A stretch of 64,000 nt of DNA from Arthrobotrys musiformis (Eukaryota; Ascomycota; Orbiliomycetes; Orbiliales; Orbiliaceae). The translations under genes and the position numbers were made by a program. The notes below the pieces were generated by a model that saw only the letters and a program-made list of their open reading frames with translations, was not told the DNA's origin and did no database searches. The stretch spans positions 930,001 through 994,000 of the forward strand of contig JAVHJL010000009.1 of assembly GCA_036971715.1 (NCBI GenBank). Direction: 5' to 3'. Shown here piece after piece: positions 1-10,484 of this stretch (position 1 is its first letter; each line of letters begins with the position of its first letter).

Positions 1-630
1 GCTGCAACCATGCCCATTCTTCCACCTCTGGTGTGCAGTTATTTTACCCCCTTCATCACAATCGCAAGACCCACGACAATATGCTTGAGCCACCTCGATA
101 TCCACCAGAGCTCTCGACTTATCAACGTATTCTTTTTTCCAACGCGGCCAGCGGTCAAACGGAAATCCCAAATCGTTATCATGCGGGCTTATATTGAAAA
201 CCGTCTTTGGGGGCGCACATCGAATTATCAGTTTATTTCTCTTGTAGAAGAAGGTTGGGTCAACGTCTTTCTTCACAGGGTTCGGGCCCGGGCTGCTCTT
301 GTCTTGGCTAGCGGCCTCCTCCTCTGAGAGTTCTAGATCTGTTGAGTCTATACTATTATTCTCGCAATTTATGCAATTCTTATCACCGATTGGTGACGCT
401 ATAGCCGTTAAGTGGGAGCCATTATTTGGGGCCGCATATCTCGGGAACGTGGTATTGAGGACGGCCGGAGTCGAAACGGAAATGGATGAGTAGTTGCCGA
501 AAGGGTGAAAAAGCGTCATATTGGCAGAAGCAGCCTCTCTATCAACTTCTGGTGGCAAAGGCGACATGTGCGCCTTTTGAAATGTTAAAAGAATGACGAG
601 GGCGATGGCGCAGGGTCGAGCTCGACCCAT
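1..630 (-). CDS. Secreted N-glycosylated Cys-containing protein, 5' part only (runs off the window)
   Basis: An uninterrupted reading frame of 210 codons begins at the ATG at 630 and is still open at base 1, so the 3' end is missing. The first ~20 residues form a signal peptide (MGRARPCAIALVILLTFQKA). Six N-glycosylation sequons follow at N37, N46, N59, N70, N91 and N146. Cysteines lie at 86, 89, 138, 185, 189, 191 and 209, the later ones in a tight AYCRGSCDCDEGG cluster. A Ser/Glu-rich linker spans about residues 94-130. No family is recognised. The sequence shows a secretory, disulfide-bonded glycoprotein; a role outside the cell (for example effector or wall protein) is inference. It borders a long AT-rich stretch without genes. 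An in-frame intron is possible but not needed to keep the frame open. Confidence 0.6.
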   Translation of the reverse strand, partial: MGRARPCAIALVILLTFQKAHMSPLPPEVDREAASANMTLFHPFGNYSSISVSTPAVLNTTFPRYAAPNNGSHLTAIASPIGDKNCINCENNSIDSTDLELSEEEAASQDKSSPGPNPVKKDVDPTFFYKRNKLIIRCAPPKTVFNISPHDNDLGFPFDRWPRWKKEYVDKSRALVDIEVAQAYCRGSCDCDEGGKITAHQRWKNGHGCS

Positions 631-2187
631 TATTGCTGGGACAGCTCTTCGAAGGGGTAGACTAAGAGCTATATCATAGAAGACTATTTGTTTGTAAGTA
701 TCCCAATCTTTTGCTGGGCATGGTATTGAGGATGAGTACAGGATCAAGTTACATGTACATGCGGCTTCTAGTGGAAAGCAGCCTGTGATTATAGTGTGTC
801 GAGGAAGATATAAATCTCGTATATACACGTAGAAAGGGGGCCGGGGCATACTTATAACCATGAGTTACCAGCAGATTAAAAAGGCTCAATCTCGCTTTTC
901 TTAGTAGATGAATCCTCGTATACCTAGTTGCCTGCGCTATGCATACATGTCACGATTGGAGAGCTTGTTAGACTTAAGCAATACGTAATGTGGCTTGCAA
1001 TGCTTAATTAAAGCCAACAATACAACAGCTCCGCCAAATTTTAAATGTCTTGAGTCTTTTATTCATGATCAAAAAGAAAACTTTGTTTCATTTGTTCAAA
1101 CAGAAACTAATATACGCATGAATATATTCTCTATGCACGTGGAGGCCGGAGGTGTTTCAATTTGCTGTGCAAATTGTAGCTAATGTTTCCGAAGTGAACA
1201 TCTAACTATTATAGCGCTTAAAAGCGACCGCCCCGTTGCATACTAACCCTGCCACGCTAATTCTGTTGCAATCGTATAATTTTGTCCTTTTCTTAGCTAA
1301 CCACAGACTACCTTTTCTTAGTGTGAGGCCTTTCCCCTTCCATTTGTGTAAACCATATCGCCACCATATCCGCCTACGTACATACGCCGTCAAATTTGCA
1401 AGGCCAATCGAGTGCAGGAATGGACTAAAGATTCGTCGGTTTCATCGACACAACGTTCTGATCCAAGCGTTTTACTCAGCCTGAATACCGCCTCAATCCC
1501 ATGCGTCAACAAAAAGTCTGGGAAATATTAATAGTACTAGTGCTACGCCCTGTGTAATCCATTCATGTCGCTAATTTGTTGTCATATATCCCAGAAACCC
1601 TGAAATATATATAGATTAATCAGAAAAGAAATCGCGGGGGGACGAGCCGAAGCCATCTTAAATTTACAAGAAATTCCGGACGTATAATTACGTATACATA
1701 CCTTACATTATAGCTTAGTCACGCGCGATAATCGATTCATGTGCACAACTAGTTAACTTGAACTAACTCTTGAACGAACACTACCCCGGTGGCAGGAGGC
1801 CATCGTAGTAATTCCAAAGGGATGGATCATTTAGGTTTCCCAATTTGAATTAGCCCGTAACTATTGTCTCCTGCGCAGCAACACCTTTAGGTGGCCGTAA
1901 TTAAAAATTTGCAATTTTTTGTTAACATAGTTTAAATTTATTGCGAAACCAAACTCTCGTCGAGAACTCTTGCAATTGCAATTGTAACTCCTCGGGAGTG
2001 TTGAAGTTAACAAGCGACGAGGTCGTGTTGGAAAAACAGGAAATTTGTGTTGCTAGAAATGCAACTTTGTGGCTGTGCACTGCGCCCATATGTTGCAGCA
2101 TATGTTATATACGTATATACGTGTGCCCTGTGGCATATTTGATGAAAATTCCCCAGCGTAGATGAACATTGCATTGTGCAACATTGC

Positions 2188-2239
2188 TACCATCTATAGC
2201 CTTGTTTTGAAGATACCATCTCTAGCCTTGTTTCGAAAC
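2188..2239. repeat. Two-copy 26-bp tandem duplication
   Basis: A unit beginning TACCATCTATAGCCTTG at 2188 is followed 26 bases later by TACCATCTCTAGCCTTG at 2214. The copies differ at a few positions. No function can be assigned. Confidence 0.6.
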
Positions 2240-4614
2240 TAGCCTTCCAGCGTCGAGACTGGCTAAATTAGCTTAAGAACATATTCTAAAGGGGTCGAAA
2301 TCTAACAAATAACTAACATCACATTGCAAAAGCTTTAAAAAGAAAGGTTTCGTGTGGGGTCTGAGACAAATGTTGACGAACATCGCTAGATGGTAGATCG
2401 ATGACCTTTGTTGTTAGCTATTTGATACCAACCAAGTTTCTAGTAGACTTGCGAGTTGATACATACGACTAGCGTAAGTATACATAAATCTATGGTTTTA
2501 TCTTTGTTGGACTAAGCCTTTAAGTCCGCTATAGACAGAGTTACCCTCGAGCCGCCTTCAAAATTTACAAAATTCCCCAAGCTACAGCATTGGTCCATAT
2601 AGACTAGACCTATATCTACGAAAACTTTTCATGGGCTTCTTTCAATATCTCTTTTTTTTTAACTCGCTATATTTTCATCTCGCTGACTTTCGTACTTTCA
2701 GTTGACATTAAAGGTTTTTTTCTGTTTTATGGTATACAAATCCATGAGGCTGTCTTTTTCCCGATTCTTACGGATACGTATGTGTCGAAAATGAGGCTCA
2801 TATCAAGGAACCAATGTTTGCCGAATGGTGTGATTTCGACTAGGTGGTTCTAAGAATTATTCACGGGCGTAGTCAAATTTGACAGGAAGGAATGGTAGGT
2901 GGGTCAAAACAGTCTATGCTCGGGGCTAGCGGTCTTTAGCTAAACTAAGGCCTCTGGATCTACCTAAGTGTGTATGAAGGGTTAGACGGGAACCTATATA
3001 GTCTTCTGAGCCAATCTAAAGATATATGTGTCAATATTTTAAAGTTAGGTACATGCAACTATTGGCCTGAGCCTCCTTCTATTCCCTTTTTCCTTCCTGT
3101 TTTTTGTTTTCCTTATTCTTTTATCCCTTTTTTTTTTTTTTCCCGCGGGGGCCGCCGGATTTCTACCACCATGCCACTAGTATGTCTAGAACTAAAGTTG
3201 CAAACTTGGAGCCACCCCGTCTTGCAATTGTCGCTGTTGTATTTAGAGAGAGTAGATGAGACTACACGGACACCGGAGCTTGAGGCATGTCCCAGAGGTC
3301 ATCGGGGTCGTGTGTGCGCAGGATACCAGGGTCCGGCTAGGCCGGCGTAGGTATTTCTTATAGTTGTATTGTAAAGCCGGGTATGTGGGGCGGTGGCTCT
3401 CATTTGGTCTGGTGTGAGCGTGTTGTGGGATCGCGGATGGAACAAGAGTATAGACGCGACGTCGACCAGTAGCATTGTGGTATTTAAAGTAGGGATATAT
3501 TTGATTTATGCGCTTAATATATTTCATCAGGGGCCTGGGAACTGTGCCGAAGATTGTCAAAAAGGTTATTAAACTTGTTAGAGAGAATGGAATTCCAAGC
3601 ACGTGTGAAAAAGGGAACTTACGGATATAGTCTCTTCTCTAAGAGTTTATCAGAGCCCAAAGAAGCCTTGGGCTTGGCTAAAGGCTCTCTGAGCGAAGCC
3701 TCGGAGTGCTAAGATAGCTGAGCGACCGGCAGCCTGAAGACGGGCAGTCAAGCGGGACCTTGGGGGCGGGCCTCTGGGTTGCCTCATACAAGTCCCTGTG
3801 TTGCGGCATACGTCTGATACAATTAGCAAGAGTCGTTCGGTCATAATAAATCAACGATTAGCAGCAATACTGATAATAAACGTACCTTCCTCTTCAATGA
3901 TGGTCTTCTTTATACGATGTTCATTTAACTCGAATAGCTTCAAGGTAATTTCAAGGCAGACATTCACAGTCTCGAGTATCGTCAGAAAAATCATGATGAT
4001 CGACTTGAGAAATGTATGAAGACAAGCCTATTGGTATTCAAGTGGTTGGAAAAGTGGAGTGATTTTAAGTTGAATTAGAGAGAAGGGGATAAAGAAAATC
4101 TGCTAGCTAGCAATGGTAATCTTGAGGATTGGTATAGTTGCAGGAGGTAAGAGTGAGTTATGAGAGTTGGCTAGTACGGTGGCGGGACTTTATAGTCTAA
4201 TTTCACAGACCTCCAGGTCCAGCTTAGTGCTCAAGCGCCCACTATATGAAATTGGTCTACTCTAGTCCTCGGATATTCCTGATAGCAAACGGTGTATGGT
4301 AGCAAGCTCTTGCCTCAACCCTGCCGTTGTCCCCAGACCTCACAAAAGGATTTCTATCAACTCCGAATTCTCAACCCTCTAATTGGCCAGGGAACGGATT
4401 TAGCAATTGGTTTGTTACAGACTGGGGCTGGCTGGAAGGCTGTCGAGATTTGGGAGGTTCGGCCGGACCAAAGACTAACAAACAAAGCACATAGGCCAAA
4501 GAGGCGCGTAGGCGAGTCTCGCATTTGCGCACCTGAGTTTGCTGTATCATAGATGCATGGGGAAAGCAAACCGGCTCGACTCATCAAATACTTCCCTCTC
4601 CTTCCCGGAGAGGC

Positions 4615-4990
4615 TGTCACGACCCTGGTTTGCCTGTGATGCCTGCTGATAGCTAGCCCCGAAGACTAGTGTAGTTAACCGGCGCAGCTCCCGAATTTTC
4701 AAGGCCATATTCGGATGCTTTTCTTTTTGTCCTTTGTTCTTGAAATAGTTGTGGATGTACATGTAGTGCTATTGTTTGGAAATTCATATGATGATCTATC
4801 TTCTGGAGTTAAGTCGTATAGTGCCCGACGTGCAAACTATTTGCTTTACCTTCAGGCTCGAGTTTTTGACACGTCATATTATTCACTGTTTACGTAGATC
4901 AAGAAAGGCAATCCTAGCTAGCTGCTTGCTTGTTTGATATAAGGCCAGGCTATCGCAAGGGGAACTCAGACAGCAAACGGTATCAGAAGC
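4615..4990 (+). mobile_element. Probable copia-type LTR remnant with primer-binding site
   Basis: The stretch starts TGTCACGACCC at 4615 and ends with CA at 4974-4975. Three bases later comes GGTATCAGAAGC (4979-4990), which resembles the initiator-tRNA-Met primer-binding sequence (TGGTATCAGAGC type) used by many Ty1/copia retrotransposons. A GATATAAG TATA-like motif lies inside at about 4936. No gag or pol frame is readable downstream and no second LTR copy was found, so the element is truncated or decayed. The left edge is provisional. Confidence 0.4.
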
Positions 4991-6060
4991 CTCGAGGTCT
5001 TTTTTATTCCTTTTCGTTCAATTCCAGTATGCAGCACCGTAAGGATCTGGATCAGAGACAATGTCGCTAGCGCTGTAAGAAGCTTGCCCGGTGACTAGAT
5101 TCTATATCGTATCCGTGATCGAGAAGCAGCACCTCTCGTTTCCAGCAATCAATTTCGCCTGCTGCCTTGTAAGATCGTCGCCTCGAGGGGCGTAAGATAG
5201 TTCTCGTTCCTGGCACATGTTTGCATAATGTTTTAAATGCATATTGATGCTTCCTTTGTCTTCTACAGCATTCGGCATCGTGTAGAGACTCACCATGCAT
5301 AGTACATGACAAAAGCCCAGGAATTGCCTCGTAACTAGTACCCAGGTCAGCAAGATCGGGGATCGATCTCTTGTTTGCCCAATATCCTATCCTCCTGATT
5401 TTATTTACAGCCTTACGACAACTTGCTCAAGGACATTCTTTCATAATTTTTGTGACGAGTAAATGGATTTCGATTCTTTGATCTCGAAACAGAACAGGAT
5501 TTCCCGTCCGCATTTGGTTGGACATGTATGTATGGCCATGGAGCCTTGCCTCGGTTATCTCTAGCGGGACCCACACGGGACTGGCAGTACCCTTATTAGC
5601 TAAAGCGGTCCGAGCCTCCCATCGGCTGTCGAGGGGGGTTCAGCCTTCTTGCCGGCTGTGGTGAGTTGGGGGAGCACTGCAGCCGCGAACCCCAGCCAGG
5701 CCGGTTGTGTTGCGTGTCGTATGTTGTTGGATTTCGGAATCGAGCCACCCTAGCCACGCACCGCCACTGTACTTATAAACCAGATATCAATACGGCCAGC
5801 TAGCACATGCGCACATAGAGTATAGGTATCAGCACTGCACTGAAAACTGTTATCGAGAGGTAGCCTATATCCATTATTCAGGTCCAGTAGCCTGTACCTT
5901 GTCGTACAAATACAATGATCTAAAAGCCGCAAAAAAAAGTGTATTTTTGTGATTTCAAAAAACGTTAACCTACAAAGCCCACCACAGGGCTAAAAACACA
6001 ACCAGCAACTACGTACTACTCAACCGCTGCGGGCTACAGCTATCACACTAAAGTTGAGCT

Positions 6061-6098
6061 ACGTGCGCGTGCGCGTGTGCACCTGCGCATGTGCATGT
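6061..6098. other. Alternating purine-pyrimidine tract (Z-DNA-prone)
   Basis: Bases 6061-6082 alternate strictly between purine and pyrimidine, mostly CG and TG steps. After one break the alternation resumes at 6084-6098. It lies about 540 bases before the gene starting at 6641. Confidence 0.6.
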
Positions 6099-6640
6099 CA
6101 GCGACGCCCTTTCTGCAGCTGCAGCTATCATCACTGATATCAGCTGACCTAGGTACTTACCTATACACTCATACTTTATTTCAAACTTTGAAAAGAAACT
6201 CCAAAACTTTTAAATTTTTCTAGAGCCGAGGAACGTTACGATAAACCCCCAAAGGGGAAAAAAGGTTTCCTGGCCTCCTGATCCCGATAATCACTTACGA
6301 AGTTGTTTAGCACCTGGATATGTAGTTATAGATGTATATGGACATATGTATATATAAGCCTCGAACCTAGGCGCTGATATATGGGGGCAAAGTACCTAAG
6401 TATTTATCATCGGGCCTCCTCACCTCAGAGGCCGGCTTTCCCCAGCATATCAATAATTAGCAGCTCGGTATAGATCTCTCTAATCTTAGCCACAGTCTAG
6501 GTAGCTACGGTCCTACGAATTTTAAAATTAAAATATTTGTTATAGTAGGTGCGTTCGTTCCAATGCGTTTATGTCAAGCACACACAGGCCCTGTTATTAT
6601 AACATTATAACCATCTATTCATATAGTATATATATATACG

Positions 6641-7357
6641 ATGCTCGCCCTTCTATTGCTACCTCTGGTCTTCCTTTTATCGATACTATACACCTTCGAC
6701 TTCGGGAGAATTAACAAGCGACCAAAAGGGCGCCTCTACACATGCCCGGACCACATACCCTCATACGTAGATACCGCCTGCCAAACTACAGCGGACCTAG
6801 ACCGTGGATCCGAGCCCGATCTAGCAAGTACCCCATCTACACCCGGATCAAACGAAGAAACGCAAGGCGACCATTATATCGACATAAAAACTACGATAAT
6901 ACCGACAACTTCGGCTTCGCCAGCAGTGGGGCCTTTGCACGTATTCTCCAAGGTTTTACTATACGATCCCGAAACTCAGCTTACATATTTCGTTTCCGAG
7001 AGCAGTCTAGCATATCCCACAAAGGCTTTACAAGTCCCTGTTTCTGTGGTAGACCGGGTGTGTAATCATGTAATAGAGCTATTTGAAGCTGACCTGGCCG
7101 TGGGAATGGACTTGAATAAAGACCGAGGAGGGAGGAGTGCTGGTTGTGTTGTGGATATGTTGGGGATCTTGAAGACGACATTCTACGTGTCGGAAGATGG
7201 GGGCTGTGAAATTCGTTGCGGAGGCGAAGAGAGAAAGGTTCCCGGTGGATGGGTGAAGGTGCCTGAGCGGGTAGTAGAGTTCTTGGTGAGCGAGGTTGCG
7301 CGGGGCATCGATAGCGAAACCTCGACATTTTCAAACGACATGACACGACCGGGCTGA
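6641..7357 (+). CDS. Small signal-anchored or secreted protein of unknown function (238 aa)
   Basis: This is a single-exon frame with a strongly hydrophobic N-terminus (MLALLLLPLVFLLSILYTF), so the product is membrane-anchored at its N-terminus or secreted. Residues ~25-85 are polar and Ser/Thr/Pro-rich. Residues ~90-230 look folded, with hydrophobic strands and helices and three Cys around residues 168-193 (GCVV, GGCEIRCGG). No family is recognised. It faces the 724-aa gene tail to tail, with about 310 bases between the stops. The ATG at 6641 is the first after a TA-rich presumptive promoter (TATATATATACG directly upstream). Confidence 0.65.
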   Translation: MLALLLLPLVFLLSILYTFDFGRINKRPKGRLYTCPDHIPSYVDTACQTTADLDRGSEPDLASTPSTPGSNEETQGDHYIDIKTTIIPTTSASPAVGPLHVFSKVLLYDPETQLTYFVSESSLAYPTKALQVPVSVVDRVCNHVIELFEADLAVGMDLNKDRGGRSAGCVVDMLGILKTTFYVSEDGGCEIRCGGEERKVPGGWVKVPERVVEFLVSEVARGIDSETSTFSNDMTRPG

Positions 7358-7668
7358 CAGACCCGAGCTTCCAAAAAGGCTGAGCTTTTGTCCAGAGTAC
7401 TAGTTGGAATATACCAGCCTCGCAATACAAAAATATGGAACATGATATCAATGATTTTGATTTCGGCCTAATAATTCTTTTGCTCCAGGAATGGGAATGG
7501 TTTTAAAAAACGAATCTCAATAATTTACACAAGCTGCGATGTTTACTTGGTAACTACCCCCAGCTATTCGGTCGGTATATTTATGTATGTACAAGCACGG
7601 CCCTCGCCCATAGGCTCCCAAGCGTCAATATCTACAAACAATAATACGGATGATATACAAGATGCCAT

Positions 7669-9843
7669 CTATTTCCATGGCCCCTCCTCACCCCTCCTCT
7701 CCTTGTCGACTTGTGCGTCAAACTCTCTCTGCAGCTCCTCCTTCGTCTTCTGTCTATCCTGGCCCTGCTGCCTCCGCCCAAATCCACCGAATGAACTCGT
7801 GTTATCTCCACCATCTCGGGCTTCACCTGGTAGTCTTCGTTCGCCGCCATACCCCTCAGATGCTTGTTGTCTGATCCTTTCCCATCTCGACATATTCGCC
7901 ATATCGTCCGTTTTCACGGCGGTATCTTGCTGCACTTGGGGCGCCCATCTATCCTCTTCCATAGCCGGGCCCTGCGGACCCTCCCTAGCTCTTCGAGCAC
8001 GATCCCATGCGCTCTCTCCCGGCCTAATGGGAGGCAAGGCTGAGTCATTTCCGGACTGTCGAGATAAGGCGGGGGTATCATCCTTCACAAAATCGCCCCA
8101 GTCTATACTCTCACTTTGCACACCGCCCAGGCTCTGGCCATCTACTGGCTCAAAGCGCTGCGGTTGTCTACTTCCGGCCCCGCCTTCATCGCCAGGATGT
8201 GGCTCTTGTTCTTGCTGTTGCTGTTGTGATGGCGGCACTGGTAGTCCCCTCCTCGAAGCTGCCTCTTTCATTCTGAGTTTGGCATACTCCATTCGGTCGT
8301 AGTTGTACTCTTGTAACCTTTCGTCGACTATTTCCTTCTTTCGAGACCCTGAAGTCAACCATATGAGTCCAATAGTTCCGACGACATATTTACCAAAGAA
8401 AGCCCAGGTTCCGACACGAATGGCATTCTTGATGGATTTGATAGGATTGAATTGGAAAACTATGGCACCAGGCGGGAGCTCAACCCTCGGTGCGCCGTGG
8501 GGTTTAAAGGCAGCGGAACGAGCAGCCTCAGCCTTGCTACGTTCGATTTGAGCTTCGGCTTCGGCTTCGGCTTTAGCTTCTTGTGCTAGATTTTTAAACG
8601 ACTCCTTCAGCTGATTCCAATTCTGGGGCACAGCTTTTTGTGATGCGGCAGCAGAAGCAGCGGCGTTTTTCGAAGATATGATCCCAGCCTCGATCTCAGC
8701 TGTTGCTGCAGATGTCCTCTCCAACCATGCCCTCCTAGACTCCGCCATCCTTCTATCAAACTCCTCAACTTCCTTGTAGAGAGCCTCTGCTTCATCCAAG
8801 TTTTGTTGGATAACACCTTTCCTAATCTTGACCATATCCTCATCCAACTCAGCTCTCAGGCCCTGTCGATTTCGATCAACCTTTTGTCCCAATAGCCGCG
8901 CCCACCTGATCGAATACTCGGCAAGCTCGTACCTCTGTTTGTAATACTCGTTTCCCCTCTGTTCCAAAGGAATAGCTTGGAGACGACGTATTTGCCACAT
9001 AGTAAACCCGACCAAGTACTGTGGGGGCATCTGCAACATATACATCCAACGGTTGATGTTTAGGGCCCAAGCATAGTTGAATGTCGGAGCTACGGGATTG
9101 ACACGAGGGCCTCGAAGGTAATCAGCTGTTATTTTTGTAATATCAATCCTGGGTATCGTGGGATCAGGCTTCCCAAAGGCTTTAGAATGAGATGGTATAT
9201 TCGTTGGCGCGGTGGTATTCCCAGCCGTCGGGGCAGCCGTAGAGGTAGAGCCGACCGTTTGGTTGACAGTTGAACTTGTACCCGCCGTGGGACCTGCAGC
9301 GGTAGTGGAACCAGTGCCAGGAGCCCCCGCATTCCCACCCCCTTCCTTCTGTTGACCCCATCCATTAGGATAAACCAACCCAGACGGCGGAAGAGGTTCC
9401 GACCCCGTCGCACCCCCCTGCAACCCGAACATCGTCCTAAAGCTCTTCTCCATCGGCCAGAACTCCGTCCTCGTTGCCCAATAACCACCACCAACCAACC
9501 CCAGCAATCCGAAATACTCAGCTCCGTTCTGCATATTCTGCGAATAACGAGCTAACACGGCGTGTTCGGTTTGCGTGAATGGTCTAGGGATGAGTTCGGC
9601 GCGACGGCGCATAGCAACGATGTACACGCTATCACGGCCGTGAACGCCATACATGCTGTACATTCCTGTCCAATAAGCAATAAAAGACGGCAGGGCCGGG
9701 GTTATAGATGGAGAAGTAATCGTCGACGGGATGATTGAGGAGAGGCGTTCGTGTTCGGGGTGGTATAGATAGTGGGGGGACGCGGGGTCCTTGGATGCTG
9801 GGAGGTTGGCCCAAGGGCCAACCCCTTGTTTCGTTTCCTCCAT
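7669..9843 (-). CDS. Large single-exon protein with one membrane segment, coiled coil and C-terminal WDR/WER motifs (724 aa)
   Basis: The frame runs unbroken from the ATG at 9843. Residues ~1-135 look folded and include a short glycine-rich hydrophobic stretch (YFGLLGLVGGGYW). Residues ~145-220 are Gly/Thr/Ala low complexity. A conserved-looking block follows at ~220-330 (PRIDITKITADYLRGPRVNP, WALNINRWMYML). A charged, Ala/Glu-rich coiled-coil region spans ~345-440. One hydrophobic segment, probably transmembrane, lies at ~468-490. The tail is disordered, with a poly-Gln run near 540 and two related motifs, SAWDRARR and SRWERIRQQ. No characterised family is recognised. Single-pass anchoring plus coiled coil suggests a scaffold at an organelle membrane; mitochondrial location is only a guess. 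Confidence 0.75.
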   Translation of the reverse strand: MEETKQGVGPWANLPASKDPASPHYLYHPEHERLSSIIPSTITSPSITPALPSFIAYWTGMYSMYGVHGRDSVYIVAMRRRAELIPRPFTQTEHAVLARYSQNMQNGAEYFGLLGLVGGGYWATRTEFWPMEKSFRTMFGLQGGATGSEPLPPSGLVYPNGWGQQKEGGGNAGAPGTGSTTAAGPTAGTSSTVNQTVGSTSTAAPTAGNTTAPTNIPSHSKAFGKPDPTIPRIDITKITADYLRGPRVNPVAPTFNYAWALNINRWMYMLQMPPQYLVGFTMWQIRRLQAIPLEQRGNEYYKQRYELAEYSIRWARLLGQKVDRNRQGLRAELDEDMVKIRKGVIQQNLDEAEALYKEVEEFDRRMAESRRAWLERTSAATAEIEAGIISSKNAAASAAASQKAVPQNWNQLKESFKNLAQEAKAEAEAEAQIERSKAEAARSAAFKPHGAPRVELPPGAIVFQFNPIKSIKNAIRVGTWAFFGKYVVGTIGLIWLTSGSRKKEIVDERLQEYNYDRMEYAKLRMKEAASRRGLPVPPSQQQQQEQEPHPGDEGGAGSRQPQRFEPVDGQSLGGVQSESIDWGDFVKDDTPALSRQSGNDSALPPIRPGESAWDRARRAREGPQGPAMEEDRWAPQVQQDTAVKTDDMANMSRWERIRQQASEGYGGERRLPGEARDGGDNTSSFGGFGRRQQGQDRQKTKEELQREFDAQVDKERRGEEGPWK

Positions 9844-10484
9844 TGCTATTGAAGCCCTAGTTTTGGAGGGGGGGAAACGATATCAGTTGCCTTGTCGTGA
9901 TGGTGGTGGGTTTTTCCTCAAGCCATTTTTGGAGGTGAAGTTGTTGCTGGTGGCGTGTGTTAGGTTGAGGTTTTGGTGATATCATACGCATCGGATTTCG
10001 GGTTTGGGCGGCTTTGGTGGGGCTTTACGGCGACCAGGTTTCTTGCACCGCCACCACACCCGATTACCCCGGATTTAGTTCATAACCTACCCTCCTCGAC
10101 ATGACACCGTCGTGGCTAGTTCTTCCTGGATTCGATCGAGGCAAAGTTATTCCACTTTATATGCCAACATTGCAACAGCATGAAAACCAGACGGGTACAC
10201 CACTGGATGCTTTCCGTTCATTAAACCATCTTCCCCCACGGAATTCCCTTCAAGCCTGTATATACAGAGATAACAAGATGCGAAATCCCAGCGCTAGAAT
10301 GTATACAAGATATAGCTCGACAAAAAGCTCGCTAGTCTTCGAGAAACAAACAAAAAAAAAAAAAAATAGGAAGGGTCGAAGCCGAACAACATATTCCACA
10401 AATCCAACTGTCAATAGCTATTCCCAAGAAAGTTGAATTATAGTAAAGGAGCTTGGTGCAGAAAGACTTGGAGATTGTGACAAA
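9844..10484. other. Intergenic: promoter of the 724-aa gene and 3' region of ppg1
   Basis: Both flanking genes are on the minus strand, so this 641-base gap holds the downstream gene's promoter and the 3' end of ppg1. A poly-A run lies near 10351. No gene is seen. Confidence 0.6.

Larger units (their letters stand above)
631..6640. other. AT-rich gene-poor stretch
   Basis: No reading frame here has convincing protein character. Visible are many short TA-rich tracts, poly-T runs near 2651 and 3131, a 26-bp direct duplication at 2188-2239, an LTR-like remnant with a primer-binding-like site at about 4615-4990, and an alternating purine-pyrimidine tract at 6061-6098. The TA-rich look is compatible with repeat-induced point mutation of old repeats, but that is inference. 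Confidence 0.6.

Noticed and set aside
7547..8302. 251-codon plus-strand frame rich in Ser/Pro/Cys
   Set aside because: It is antisense to the C-terminal part of the 724-aa gene, mirrors its low-complexity codons and crosses the stop of that gene.
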